Assembly (NCBI RefSeq): GCF_004791585.1
Contig: NZ_SRUU01000016.1
Coordinates: 62,001 to 126,000, forward strand
DNA length: 64,000 nt
Direction of reading: 5' to 3'
Origin: Mesorhizobium sp. M1C.F.Ca.ET.210.01.1.1
GTDB lineage: Bacteria > Pseudomonadota > Alphaproteobacteria > Rhizobiales > Rhizobiaceae
The notes beneath the pieces were generated by a model. It did not search any database. It was not told where the DNA came from and saw nothing but the letters and a program-made list of their open reading frames with translations. Of the stretch, positions 49,907 to 57,826 are shown in pieces (positions within the stretch are counted from its first letter, which is position 1; the number at the start of each line of letters is the position of its first letter). The translations under genes were made by a program, and so were the position numbers.

Positions 49907-50051
49907 CGTGTCGTTCCATTGCTTGGGCTTGCGAAGGGCTTGGGAAGGCTTGGGGCTTGGGAAGGCTTGGGGCTTGCGAAAGGCCTGGCTGAAGGCCAAG
50001 CGCCAGGGTTCGGCCGCGAGGCCGCATGTCAGGTCAGCGAAAGGGTGAAGG

Positions 50052-50342
50052 TCAGGCGGCGCCGGTCAGCCGAAGCAGGGCCGCCTCGGCCACTGCCCGC
50101 GTCAGCCCCGACACCGCCCGGCCCGTCGCCGGATCGAACAGGATGACGGTGCCGTCCTCGGTGCGGATGCAGCTTGGGCCGGGCGAATTGGGGGCCGGAG
50201 CCGGGGGAGGAGCGGCTCCGGCCGTTCCGGTGAACCGGGGTGCGGGCGGTTCGACCGGATCCGGGGCGAGCGCCCCGGAATGCGTCCGGACCGGGGACAG
50301 TCCGGACGATTGGAATTCATGGGTCGAGGCAAGCGCGTTCAT
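50052..50342 (-). CDS. Small phage-cluster protein
   Basis: A 96-residue protein starting MNALASTHEFQSSGLSPVRT with AGGGGAGGCGGC upstream. It is Pro/Ala-rich, disordered in the middle, with a short C-terminal ordered segment (RTEDGTVILFDPATGRAVSG). It overlaps the upstream Cro-like gene by four bases (ATGA), so they are co-translated. No family recognised. Confidence 0.6.
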   Translation of the reverse strand: MNALASTHEFQSSGLSPVRTHSGALAPDPVEPPAPRFTGTAGAAPPPAPAPNSPGPSCIRTEDGTVILFDPATGRAVSGLTRAVAEAALLRLTGAA

Positions 50343-50599
50343 GCCGCCTCCCCTTGCATGGCGGCTGCGGCGCGGCCGGCCAGCCATTCGTAGCTGACGC
50401 CGGCAATGCCACGCCTGCGGCTCGCCGCCACCACATGCGGCCAGTGCTGCGGCGCGATGCGGCCGCGGCGGCGCATCTGGCGGGCGGCTTCATAGCCGCA
50501 GCCGACATCGGCGGCGAAGGCGCCGATGCTGTGCCAGCGGTTTATCAGCCCCGAGATGCTCACGGGCGATGCGGAAATGCTTGCGGGATGCTCATTCAT
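50339..50599 (-). CDS. Cro/YdaS-like regulator
   Basis: An 86-residue protein with a helix-turn-helix: SIGAFAADVGCGYEAARQMR then RRGRIAPQHWPHVVAASRRR, matching phage Cro/YdaS-type DNA-binding proteins. It starts leftward from the region that carries the CGTAC-N5-GTACG operator, divergent from the XRE/S24 repressor at 50680, the usual cI/cro layout. Confidence 0.75.
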   Translation of the reverse strand: MNEHPASISASPVSISGLINRWHSIGAFAADVGCGYEAARQMRRRGRIAPQHWPHVVAASRRRGIAGVSYEWLAGRAAAAMQGEAA

Positions 50600-50607
50600 G
50601 CGCTAAG

Positions 50608-50680
50608 CGTACGTTATGTACGAAAGAGTCGCAAGCGAAATCGTACACAACGGACGACAATTTTCAGGCATTTTGTACGA
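50608..50680. promoter_or_regulatory. Repressor operator region
   Basis: CGTAC-gttat-GTACG at 50608-50622 is a perfect inverted repeat. Half sites TCGTACA at 50641-50647 and TTGTACGA at 50673-50680 follow. The region lies between the Cro-like gene and the S24 repressor gene. The same palindrome with the same spacing lies on the promoter of the gene at 55756. Confidence 0.75.
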
Positions 50681-51324
50681 TGATGGATTCTCGGCACAGA
50701 TTGCAGCAGGCGCGCGCCCAGGCCGGCTATGCCTCGCCCAGCGATGCCGCGCGGGCGCTGCGCGACATCAACAAGAACACGCTGATCAGCCACGAGAACG
50801 GCAACCGGCCATTGTCTCGGAAAGCTGCGGAGAAATACGGCCGGCTGTTTGGCGTCGACCCCGGCTGGCTCTTGTTCGATGGTGGTTTGGGGGCGGACGG
50901 CGCCGACGCGGCGTCGGTGCACCTTGCCCCCTCGCCCGTCACCGTCGACGTGCCGATCGTGTCCTGGATCAGCGCCGGCGAGCTCGGCAGCCAGGAGGGC
51001 GTGGTCAACCTCTCCGACTATCCGACCATCCCCACCGCCGATCTCGAGGAAGGCGAATGGATCGCGCTGCGCGTCGACGGCCCGTCGATGAACAAGATCT
51101 CGCCGCCGGATTCGATCATCTTCGTCAACCTGCGCGACAAGCGGCTGGTGACCAATGGCTGCTACGTGATTTCGGACGAGACCGGCCGCGCCACCTACAA
51201 GCGCTACCGCCCCAACGACACCCCGCCCTTCCAGCCGGCCTCCTATCTCGACATCCCGCCGCCGGAACTCGAAGGCGCGATCACCATCATCGGCCGGGTG
51301 AAAAGGTCGATGATCGATATGTGA
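50680..51324 (+). CDS. XRE-family repressor with S24 (LexA-like) peptidase domain
   Basis: A 214-residue repressor. Residues ~5-60 form a helix-turn-helix (RLQQARAQAGYASPSDAARA, NKNTLISHENGNRPLSRKAA). WISAGELGSQEG has the Ala-Gly cleavage type; VDGPSMNKISPPDS holds the Ser and ATYKRYRPND the Lys of the S24 self-cleavage dyad. It is probably inactivated by RecA during DNA damage, releasing the leftward phage-like genes. Its last ~125 bp are repeated at 54808. Confidence 0.85.
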   Translation: MMDSRHRLQQARAQAGYASPSDAARALRDINKNTLISHENGNRPLSRKAAEKYGRLFGVDPGWLLFDGGLGADGADAASVHLAPSPVTVDVPIVSWISAGELGSQEGVVNLSDYPTIPTADLEEGEWIALRVDGPSMNKISPPDSIIFVNLRDKRLVTNGCYVISDETGRATYKRYRPNDTPPFQPASYLDIPPPELEGAITIIGRVKRSMIDM

Positions 51325-51329
51325 GGGGC
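51201..51329 (+). repeat. Long direct repeat, copy A (repressor 3' end)
   Basis: Starts GCGCTACCGCCCCAACGACA and ends GATCGATATGTGAGGGGC. It matches 54808-54935 at about 95% over ~128 bp. This copy is within the functional repressor gene. Confidence 0.85.
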
Positions 51330-51472
51330 GATATGCGAGGGCTCAACAGCACTGCAGTCGTGTCCCTATCCCAAAGAACAAAAAAAGAACTTTGGGACTT
51401 GTACTTGCCTCGAAAATCCCCTTAGATCACGGTTGCGTGAGGGTTGGGGTTCCCGTTTGCCGGGAGGGGGTC

Positions 51473-52345
51473 ATGAACACATCGATCAGGAAGCACCTGG
51501 TTTTCATCCTGTTGGCGCAGACCTGCTTGCTGGCGGAGCCGGCCGTCCTGCATGCCGAGGATGCGGACTATCATCCGCAGAATTTCACCCAGCCGCTCAG
51601 CGCCGCCAGGGGCACGATCGCTCCGGCTGGCGGCGGCGCCGTCTACCTGAAGCCGGAGGACAGGTGCAATCTGGTGGTGAAGGAGTTCGGCTGGGACCGT
51701 GACCAGTGCGGCACGATCGACCAGCTGATCTTCGGCTTCACGCCGGAGATCGACAACCTCACCGTCGAACAGCCGGTGTCGGACGGCTATGTCAGCCTGG
51801 CAGACTGGGACAGCGCCGGCCGCGACGAAGAGATCGGCGCCATCGAGCAGAGCTTCAAGGAATCGGTGAAGGCGCAGTCGCAGCGGATCGGGCAGGAGAT
51901 CCGCTTCGACGGCTGGCTCGTCTATCCGCAAATCGACAAGGCCAGGAACATCCTCTACTACGCCAACATCCTGAACTGGGGCGGCGACAGGACGATCAAC
52001 ATCTCCGTCTCGATCTTCGACCGGCAGGGCTATGTCCCGATGAAGATCGTGCCGGTCAACGGCAATATCGCGGCGGAGTCCGTGCAGAAGATCGTCGAGG
52101 CATCGGCCGCCGCCTACAAGCCGAAGGCGGGCTCTTCCTATTTCGAACATTCGAGCGGCGACAAGGTGGCCGGCTACGGCGCGCTCGGCGTCCTGGCGGC
52201 GATGCTCGGCGTCAAATTCGGCAAGGCTGCAGGCGTCGGTCTCATCGCCCTTGCCCTGGTGGTGCTGAAGAAGGGCGCCTTCCTGCTGCTCCTGCCGCTG
52301 GTCTGGCTCAAAAAACTGTTCAGCCGGAACAAGGCGGGCAGTTGA
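51473..52345 (+). CDS. DUF2167 membrane protein
   Basis: A 290-residue protein with a signal peptide, a long periplasmic part and two C-terminal membrane helices. VSDGYVSLADWDSAGRDEEI, IGQEIRFDGWLVYPQIDKAR and NILYYANILNWGGDRTINIS are the DUF2167 signature. GGGAGGGGG precedes the ATG at 51473. Function unknown; it belongs to the segment bracketed by the long direct repeat. Upstream 51330-51472 holds nothing definite. Confidence 0.85.
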   Translation: MNTSIRKHLVFILLAQTCLLAEPAVLHAEDADYHPQNFTQPLSAARGTIAPAGGGAVYLKPEDRCNLVVKEFGWDRDQCGTIDQLIFGFTPEIDNLTVEQPVSDGYVSLADWDSAGRDEEIGAIEQSFKESVKAQSQRIGQEIRFDGWLVYPQIDKARNILYYANILNWGGDRTINISVSIFDRQGYVPMKIVPVNGNIAAESVQKIVEASAAAYKPKAGSSYFEHSSGDKVAGYGALGVLAAMLGVKFGKAAGVGLIALALVVLKKGAFLLLLPLVWLKKLFSRNKAGS

Positions 52346-52363
52346 TCCCCGGGAGGCCGGCAA

Positions 52364-53311
52364 ATGGCGAGCGGGGCGGATGGAAGCCCGTTGATACGGC
52401 TGGTGCGAAGATGGCGCCTGCCGCTGTTGCTGTTGCTGGCCGGCCTTGTCGCGCTCGACGTCCGCGGCGCCATGGGGATCGCCGCCAACCTCACCTACGC
52501 GGCCTGCATCGGCAATGCCGCCGACCCGGCCCGCCGGCTCGAAGCCTGCACGCATATTGTCGAGGACGAGGCTGCTCGCCCCGACGAACGCGCGATAGCC
52601 TACTTCAAGCGCGCCTATGCCTGGGCGGCAAAAGGTGATTATGACCGCGCCATCACCGATAGCGACGAGGCGATAGACATCAATCCGAAATATGCCGTCG
52701 CCTATTACAATCGCGGCATCTTCTGGTCGGACAAGGGTGACGACAGCCGGGCCATCGCCGATTTCGGCCAGGCAATCAGCTTCGGTTTTGACGGCGCCGA
52801 TGTTTACCAGAACAGAGGCGCTGCCTGGGCATCCGAGGGCAATTTCGAGCGCGCTATCGCCGACTTCAATCAGGCGATCGACATCGACCCGAAACAAGCC
52901 AGTGCCTATTACGCCCGGGGCACGGCCTGGGGGCAGAGCGGCAACTACGATCGCGCCATCGCCGATTACACACAGGCAATCGGCGTCGGCCCGACAGGTG
53001 GCGATGCCTACGCCTACTATAGCCGAGGCGTCGCCTGGTCATTCAAAGGCGACGACGACCGCGCCATCGCAGACTACGCCAAGGCCGTAGACCTCGATCC
53101 GAAGCTGGCCGACGCCTATTACGCGCTGGGCCTCGCCTGGGCGCACAAGGGCGACCAGGACCAGGCCATCGTCGACTACGACAAGGCAATCGCGCTCAAT
53201 TGGAAATCGGCGGATTTTTACAGCGCCCGAAGCAACTCTTGGCAGGCGAAGGGCAACCACGAACGCGCCGAGGCGGACCGGAAGAAGGCGGTTAGCCTCG
53301 GGGCGAAGTAG
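52364..53311 (+). CDS. TPR-repeat membrane protein
   Basis: A 315-residue protein with one N-terminal helix (WRLPLLLLLAGLVALDVRGA) and then six to seven TPR units of 34 residues with the pattern GDYDRAITDSDEAIDINPKY, GDDSRAIADFGQAISFG, NFERAIADFNQAIDIDPKQA and so on. It is likely anchored in the membrane with TPRs in the periplasm, as a scaffold for protein contacts. It starts 18 bp after the DUF2167 gene. Confidence 0.88.
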   Translation: MASGADGSPLIRLVRRWRLPLLLLLAGLVALDVRGAMGIAANLTYAACIGNAADPARRLEACTHIVEDEAARPDERAIAYFKRAYAWAAKGDYDRAITDSDEAIDINPKYAVAYYNRGIFWSDKGDDSRAIADFGQAISFGFDGADVYQNRGAAWASEGNFERAIADFNQAIDIDPKQASAYYARGTAWGQSGNYDRAIADYTQAIGVGPTGGDAYAYYSRGVAWSFKGDDDRAIADYAKAVDLDPKLADAYYALGLAWAHKGDQDQAIVDYDKAIALNWKSADFYSARSNSWQAKGNHERAEADRKKAVSLGAK

Positions 53312-53487
53312 ATAGCCTGGGAAGCCCGCGTTCCTTCACGCTTCCCTGTCCTGCCGGGCATCTCCCACACTTCTCCCTCGCTTCTCCCCCGCCTGGGGGC
53401 AGCTTCGACTCCCTGCTCGTCCTTCGCACCGTTAGCGACCGGCGGAAGGCGGCCGGCTTCTCCCAGCAGGAGGAAAGGGAGCCTTGC

Positions 53488-53576
53488 GTTATAAGATTTT
53501 CACTATTTTCTTATAATGACCTTGCAATTCAGCGCGACAGCGCGCAGTTATAAGAAAACTGTGAACTTCTTATAAC
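53488..53576. promoter_or_regulatory. Two TTATAAGAA dyads upstream of the nucleotidyltransferase gene
   Basis: TTATAAGA-N12-TCTTATAA at 53489-53516 and GTTATAAGAA-N10-TTCTTATAAC at 53547-53576 (perfect 10-bp arms). They are AT-rich in an otherwise GC-rich region and end 27 bases before the GTG start. The repetition and symmetry indicate a repressor binding site. Confidence 0.75.
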
Positions 53577-53602
53577 GCTGCGCGCGCCCCGGGAGCAGGC
53601 CC

Positions 53603-54685
53603 GTGAAAACCATCGATCTCGCCTACCGCACGCTCTACGCCGAGTTGGTGCAGCGCAGCCTCGACGCTTCCTTCGAGACCGACTTCTCGACGGCCGGCAA
53701 TTTCGTGCGCGTGCCCGTGAAAGGCCGCGACTACTGGTATTTCGAGGAGACCCGTCCGCAGAAGTCCAGGCGTTATGTCGGCCCGGCCGAGGATTCCGAG
53801 ATCGCCAAGCGGGTCGCGGCCTTCAAGGAGATCAAGGGCGATCTCAGAAGCCGCCGCAAGCTGGTTTCAACGCTGGTGCGCGACGCCGGCCTGACGGCGC
53901 CCGACCCATTCACCGGCGACGTCGTCGAGGCGCTGGAGAAGGCCGGGCTGTTCCGGCTGCGCGCAGTGCTCGTCGGTACCGTCGCCTTCCAGACCTATGC
54001 CGGGCATCTCGGCGTGCGGCTGCCCGGCGCCGCGTTGCAGACGGGCGACGCCGACTTCGCCCAGTTCCATTCCGTCTCGGCCGAGGTCGACGACAGCATG
54101 GCGCCGGTCATCGACGTTCTGCGAACGATCGATCCGACATTCCGCGAAATTCCGCACCGGACGGATGCCGGGCGCACGACCCAATACGAGAACGCGACGC
54201 GCTACCGCATCGAGTTCCTCACCCCGAACCGCGGCAGCGAGGACCATGCCGACCACGCCAGCCCGATGCCGTCGCTCGGCGGCGCATCCGCCCAGCCGTT
54301 GCGTTTCCTCGACTTCCTGATCCGCGACCCCGTCAGGACGGTGTTGCTGCACCGTTCCGGCGTGCCGGTCCTTGTCCCCTCGCCCGAGCGCTTCGCCGTT
54401 CACAAGCTGATCGTGGCGGCGCGGCGCGAACGAAGTGCCGCCGCCAAGCGCGAGAAGGATCTCGCCCAGGCGAGCCTGCTGGTCGAGGCGCTGGACACCA
54501 CGCGCCGCGGGGACGATCTTGCTTTTGCCTTCGCCGAAGCGTGGGGACGAGGCGAGAGCTGGCGCGAGGCGCTGCTGAAGGGATTGCATCTTCTCGGTCC
54601 GGACAGGCATGAGATGGTCGATCTGGTCCTCGGGAAGGCGCTGGACGAAGCGCATATAGATCTCGAAGGCTTTCCGATGCGCTAG
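53603..54685 (+). CDS. Nucleotidyltransferase-fold protein (GSU2403/AbiEii-like)
   Basis: A 360-residue protein with a GTG start and GGGAGCAGG upstream. VLVGTVAFQTYAGHLGVRLP then QTGDADFAQFHSVSAEVDDS form the nucleotidyltransferase-like core (G-x-A, D-x-D). A toxin of the AbiE type also has this fold, though this family's activity is not shown. The preceding twin dyads suggest tight control. No separate antitoxin gene is adjacent; it could be self-regulated or controlled by the distant S24 repressor, but the operator sequences differ. Confidence 0.8.
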   Translation: MKTIDLAYRTLYAELVQRSLDASFETDFSTAGNFVRVPVKGRDYWYFEETRPQKSRRYVGPAEDSEIAKRVAAFKEIKGDLRSRRKLVSTLVRDAGLTAPDPFTGDVVEALEKAGLFRLRAVLVGTVAFQTYAGHLGVRLPGAALQTGDADFAQFHSVSAEVDDSMAPVIDVLRTIDPTFREIPHRTDAGRTTQYENATRYRIEFLTPNRGSEDHADHASPMPSLGGASAQPLRFLDFLIRDPVRTVLLHRSGVPVLVPSPERFAVHKLIVAARRERSAAAKREKDLAQASLLVEALDTTRRGDDLAFAFAEAWGRGESWREALLKGLHLLGPDRHEMVDLVLGKALDEAHIDLEGFPMR

Positions 54686-54699
54686 GGTAATTTCCCCTC

Positions 54700-54803
54700 G
54701 AGCGTTTCAGCGATTCATAGAATCGCCGAACCGCTCTAAGTATTTGTTTTTACGCAATTCCGGACCGAAAGCCGTTACACACTTTTCCTGGAATTGCTCC
54801 AGA
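54700..54803. repeat. RIME-like ~104-bp repeat
   Basis: Matches the element at 30786 from GAGCGTTTCAGCGATTCAT through TATTTGTTTTTACGCAATTC to TTTTCCTGGAATTGCTCC. It stops five bases before the repressor-end duplicate at 54808, which may mark where the duplicate was cut. Confidence 0.85.
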
Positions 54804-54807
54804 GAGG

Positions 54808-54935
54808 GCGCTGCCGCCCCAACGACACCCCGCCCTTCCAGCCGGCCTCCTATCTCGACATCCCGCCGCCGGAGCGCGAAGGCGCGATCACGATCATCGG
54901 CCGGGTGAAGCGGTCGATGATCGATATGTGAGGGG
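54808..54935 (+). pseudogene. Duplicate 3' end of the S24 repressor gene
   Basis: Copy B of the long repeat at 51201-51329, encoding the last ~40 residues (RPNDTPPFQPASYLDIPPPE, then GAITIIGRVKRSMIDM and TGA at 54929-54931) with one Leu/Arg-type change. It lacks the 5' half of the gene and is therefore a fragment. Confidence 0.85.
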
Positions 54936-55068
54936 CCGCGATTGGCGAAAGCGACCGACGCCAATCTCCTTCGGCGATCGAGAGGAGATTGGCGGCGGCT
55001 GACTGCGGACCGTTACGGCCGCCGAAGTTCGGGTGGTTCGACAGCCCGGCGCGCGTTCGATGTGGAGC

Positions 55069-55545
55069 TTACTGGACCTTGATGGTCGCCCACATGCCGT
55101 TCATGAAATGATCGGGGATGTTGCAGAAAACCGCGTAGAAGCCCGGCTTGAGATCGAGCGTCAGCGAACCCGCTTTGCCCGGATCGAGCTCCGAAACCTC
55201 ACCGAGATGGCCGGCCGCATCCTCGTCGACACGGTTCTCGTTCGAAACATAAGGCAGCGTCGTCTTCTTGGGGTCGGCCACCGGCACGACGATCATCTCG
55301 TGGACGGTGCCCTTCGAGGTGTTGGTGACATCGAAGGTCACCTTGCCCGCCGGCACAACCTTCTTGTCGAGTTGGATCTTCATCACGGCCATGCTCATGT
55401 TCGCCGGCATGCCCATGCCCATCTTGGCATCGGGTTTCATGTCGCCGTCCTTGTCCCACAATTTGACGTTGACCGTGGTACCCGCGAATGCCGGCGCCGC
55501 AACGGTCAGCATGGTCAATGCCAGTCCAATTCTCAAAAAATGCAT
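55069..55545 (-). CDS. Secreted cupredoxin (plastocyanin/azurin-like)
   Basis: A 158-residue protein with a signal peptide (MHFLRIGLALTMLTVAAPAF) and a type 1 copper site: His in GTVHEMIVV, Cys, His and Met in FYAVFCNIPDHFMNGM. The Met-rich segment (DAKMGMGMPANMSMAVMKI) early in the mature protein may bind extra copper or add flexibility. The protein is probably a periplasmic copper or electron carrier. GGAGCACCCCT precedes the ATG at 55545. Confidence 0.9.
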   Translation of the reverse strand: MHFLRIGLALTMLTVAAPAFAGTTVNVKLWDKDGDMKPDAKMGMGMPANMSMAVMKIQLDKKVVPAGKVTFDVTNTSKGTVHEMIVVPVADPKKTTLPYVSNENRVDEDAAGHLGEVSELDPGKAGSLTLDLKPGFYAVFCNIPDHFMNGMWATIKVQ

Positions 55546-55686
55546 AGGGGTGCTCCTGGCCGCCATCTGGCGACCTCAGGTGGCGGACTGCTATGGAATC
55601 AGGGTCGGTCGCAGGCGCTGTTTAAGAGAACAAAGCTGACAGCCAGCTGACAGGATGACGGCTGCACGCAACATCTATCGTTCAAA

Positions 55687-55730
55687 TTGTACGAATCCCG
55701 CTTGACCAAATTTCGTACATAAAGTACGAT
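55687..55730 (+). promoter_or_regulatory. Promoter with S24-repressor-like operator
   Basis: TTGACC at 55702-55707 and TACGAT at 55725-55730 are 17 bp apart, a sigma70-like promoter. CGTAC-ataaa-GTACG at 55714-55728 overlaps the -10, and TTGTACGA at 55687-55694 precedes it. Sequence and spacing match the operator at 50608-50622. Confidence 0.7.
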
Positions 55731-55755
55731 CTTCCCTTTCTTTGAGGGGGCTTGC

Positions 55756-56100
55756 TTGAACACCGCGAACCATGCCGCTTTCGCCGACCTCTCCCATCCA
55801 ATCCTGTCGCCATTGCCGTTCGCCGAGCGCGAGCGCCTGGCCGGCGCCTGGCGCATGGCCAGCCAGGACATCGCCGACGACATCCGCTTCATCCGGCAAT
55901 ATCTGAAAGTGATCGCCGAGAAGGACGAGCGGCTGTCGACCGGCACGCTGGTGCATGGCCGCGCCTACGTCGAAGCCTGCGCCGCCTGGCTGCCGGAGAC
56001 GGTGGCGCGGTATCTGAGGAACCTGCGGCTGATCAGCGAATGCGAGAGCGCGATGATCGCGGCGGGCGTGCGGTTCGCCAGGTCGAGCGATGCGTGGTGA
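55756..56100 (+). CDS. Small protein under probable repressor control
   Basis: A 114-residue protein with TTG start and GAGGGG upstream. It is helical and soluble (ERERLAGAWRMASQDIADDI, RFIRQYLKVIAEKDERLSTG, YVEACAAWLPETVARYLRNL). No family is recognised. Its promoter bears the same palindrome as the S24 repressor gene, so it may be induced when that repressor is cleaved. Confidence 0.7.
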   Translation: MNTANHAAFADLSHPILSPLPFAERERLAGAWRMASQDIADDIRFIRQYLKVIAEKDERLSTGTLVHGRAYVEACAAWLPETVARYLRNLRLISECESAMIAAGVRFARSSDAW

Positions 56101-56105
56101 TGCTT

Positions 56106-56741
56106 TCAGCCGGCGAACTTGTCGGGAAACTGTTTGGCGATGCCTTCCGTCAGCATGTCGGCAAACTTCAGCATGTGATCATGCCCTTCGTCATAGGACT
56201 TGATATCTGCCGCCCAATTCTTCTCCAGCCGGCCAACCACTTCGCCGGTCGTCAGTTCCAGATGCTTGTGAAGCATCTCTTGTAGGGCCTTTTCGGACCA
56301 GTTCGGATTGGCCTTGGCGAGAAACATCGCAATGTCGTCGGCATTGCCGCTCCATTTTTTCTGAGCGGCCGCGAGCTTGTCCTTGCTGCCCGATTTTGCC
56401 GCCTTGACCACTTCCGTCGCGATCTTGATGTGGTCCTTCAGCAGCGAAGCCAGTTTTTGACCGGCGGCCTCACCGTAATAGGGGCTTACCGCGACGCCGA
56501 TGTCGTCCTGGTTCTTGAGGAGGCGCGAGGCGACGTCGTCCGCATCCCGCAGACCAGCGAGGGCGCTGATGATGTAGTTTCGCGTGTAGGTGATATGGTC
56601 TTCCCAGAGCTTTCGCATTGCCGCTCGAAGCTCCGCCGCCGATTGCTGCTCGGCGGCGCGGGCGGACGGCGGGGACAAGGACCCGGCGGCCGCAAGCGAC
56701 ACTGCCGTGAGGGAGGAAAGGATCATAAGACGCCGGTTCAT
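56106..56741 (-). CDS. Exported helical protein of unknown function
   Basis: A 211-residue protein with a signal peptide (MNRRLMILSSLTAVSLAAAG) and a helical mature part: ELRAAMRKLWEDHITYTRNY, LLKNQDDIGVAVSPYYGEAA, KKWSGNADDIAMFLAKANPN and LHKHLELTTGEVVGRLEKNW. The repeated His/Trp positions and length look like a known family of soil bacterial secreted proteins without assigned role. Four long helices might bundle around a ligand. Confidence 0.75.
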   Translation of the reverse strand: MNRRLMILSSLTAVSLAAAGSLSPPSARAAEQQSAAELRAAMRKLWEDHITYTRNYIISALAGLRDADDVASRLLKNQDDIGVAVSPYYGEAAGQKLASLLKDHIKIATEVVKAAKSGSKDKLAAAQKKWSGNADDIAMFLAKANPNWSEKALQEMLHKHLELTTGEVVGRLEKNWAADIKSYDEGHDHMLKFADMLTEGIAKQFPDKFAG

Positions 56742-57045
56742 GGCTCGATCTCCGAATGTGCGACAATCGCGCGGCACCAAATGACCTCGATTGAGTTCGG
56801 CCCGATCGGCGGCCCAGTCCATGGCGATGTTCGCGTCGGAAGATCAACATTAGCAATAGCTAAAGGCTCCACCCCGCAGGGCATAAGCGCAGCATAGGCT
56901 TTCATTCCTGCAACCGCCGCAGCCCGGCATGAGGAATGGAACGTTTCACACAATTGCAAATTGGTGGACGCGGGCGAGCGGCGAGGAGTTAAATCCCTCC
57001 CAGGCTAAGGAGGGTAGAGCCGCATACCAGGGAGGAATTCGTTTA

Positions 57046-57255
57046 ATGGACCAGCAAATCGACATTGGCACATTGCCGGACGACCAGCCTTACGAAGTCA
57101 CCTCATTCGCCAAGAAGCATGGCTTGACCATCCCCGTCGCGGACGCGGTCCTCTTCGCCAAGGGCCCGTCGCCGTCGCGGAGAGCCTGCGATACGGCTGC
57201 GCTTGCCTTCCTCTGCGCGGTCGCCCAGTACGCCAAGAAGCAGGGCGCGCATTAG
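57046..57255 (+). CDS. Small DUF3606-like protein
   Basis: A 69-residue protein with GGGAGGAATTC upstream. DDQPYEVTSFAKKHGLTIPV then SRRACDTAALAFLCAVAQYA shares both halves with the 25137 protein and the first half with 32760. No function known. Confidence 0.75.
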   Translation: MDQQIDIGTLPDDQPYEVTSFAKKHGLTIPVADAVLFAKGPSPSRRACDTAALAFLCAVAQYAKKQGAH

Positions 57256-57271
57256 CGGTTTCAGCGCCCCT

Positions 57272-57294
57272 CCCTTCTCCCATTGGGAGAAGGG
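57272..57294. terminator. Palindrome between convergent genes
   Basis: CCCTTCTCCC-att-GGGAGAAGGG, 10-bp perfect arms with a 3-nt loop, 17 bp after the stop of the DUF3606-like gene and 12 bp before the end of the convergent YadA-anchor-like gene. Same core as 9496 and 20347. Confidence 0.6.
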
Positions 57295-57305
57295 GAAGCC
57301 TCATC

Positions 57306-57806
57306 CTACCAACTGAACTGCAGCCCCGCATTGCCGCCGACGACATTGCCGGAGAAGGCGATGCCCAGCGTGCCGGTCAGGCGGCCGCCATGGGCAAAGC
57401 CTTCGCTCAGCACCGCGGCGCCGGTGATGCCGAAGGCGTCGGCGTCGCCGGCATTGCCCCAGTTGACGCGCAGGCCGAAATGCTCGCCCTGGACGAGGTC
57501 GGGCGCGGCAAGGGCGGCCGAGATCGAGGCGTTCTCGAAGGCGCGCGTGACGCGGTTGTCGATGTCGTCGACGTGGGCAGCCAGCGCCGTCTTGCCGGTG
57601 ACGGTGGTGAACCCGCCGTTGCCGTCGTCGACCTTCCGGTTGGTCACGCCGGTGTCGGCGTTGATGCAGGTGTCGGTGCCCGGGCTGTAATAGTAGTTGG
57701 CCCCATAGGCCGAGCAGACCCTGACATATTCGACCGCGGCCTGGGCCGGCGCGGCCAGCAGCGTTGCCGCCCCGAGGATTGCCGGCGCAAGGAAATATCT
57801 GAACAT
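57306..57806 (-). CDS. YadA-anchor-like outer membrane protein 1
   Basis: A 166-residue protein with a signal peptide (MFRYFLAPAILGAATLLAAP). The mature part begins EYVRVCSAYGANYYYSPGTD with a Cys pair, followed by a coiled-coil-like stretch (LAAHVDDIDNRVTRAFENAS), then four beta strands ending NVVGGNAGLQFSW with a terminal aromatic residue, as in trimeric autotransporter (YadA) anchors. No passenger adhesin precedes the anchor. The downstream-facing sister at 57827 has the same length. Confidence 0.75.
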   Translation of the reverse strand: MFRYFLAPAILGAATLLAAPAQAAVEYVRVCSAYGANYYYSPGTDTCINADTGVTNRKVDDGNGGFTTVTGKTALAAHVDDIDNRVTRAFENASISAALAAPDLVQGEHFGLRVNWGNAGDADAFGITGAAVLSEGFAHGGRLTGTLGIAFSGNVVGGNAGLQFSW

Positions 57807-57826
57807 GATTGCCCCCTGGTCAACGC

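Noticed and set aside
53335..53480. Repeats resembling a CRISPR or tandem array
   Set aside because: Only degenerate halves of the GATCTCCCC palindrome; no regular spacers. No CRISPR was seen anywhere in the window.
51201..54935. Interpretation of the long direct repeat as integrase att sites
   Set aside because: No integrase, tRNA or excisionase is present in the window, so classical site-specific integration cannot be claimed; kept only as a structural observation.
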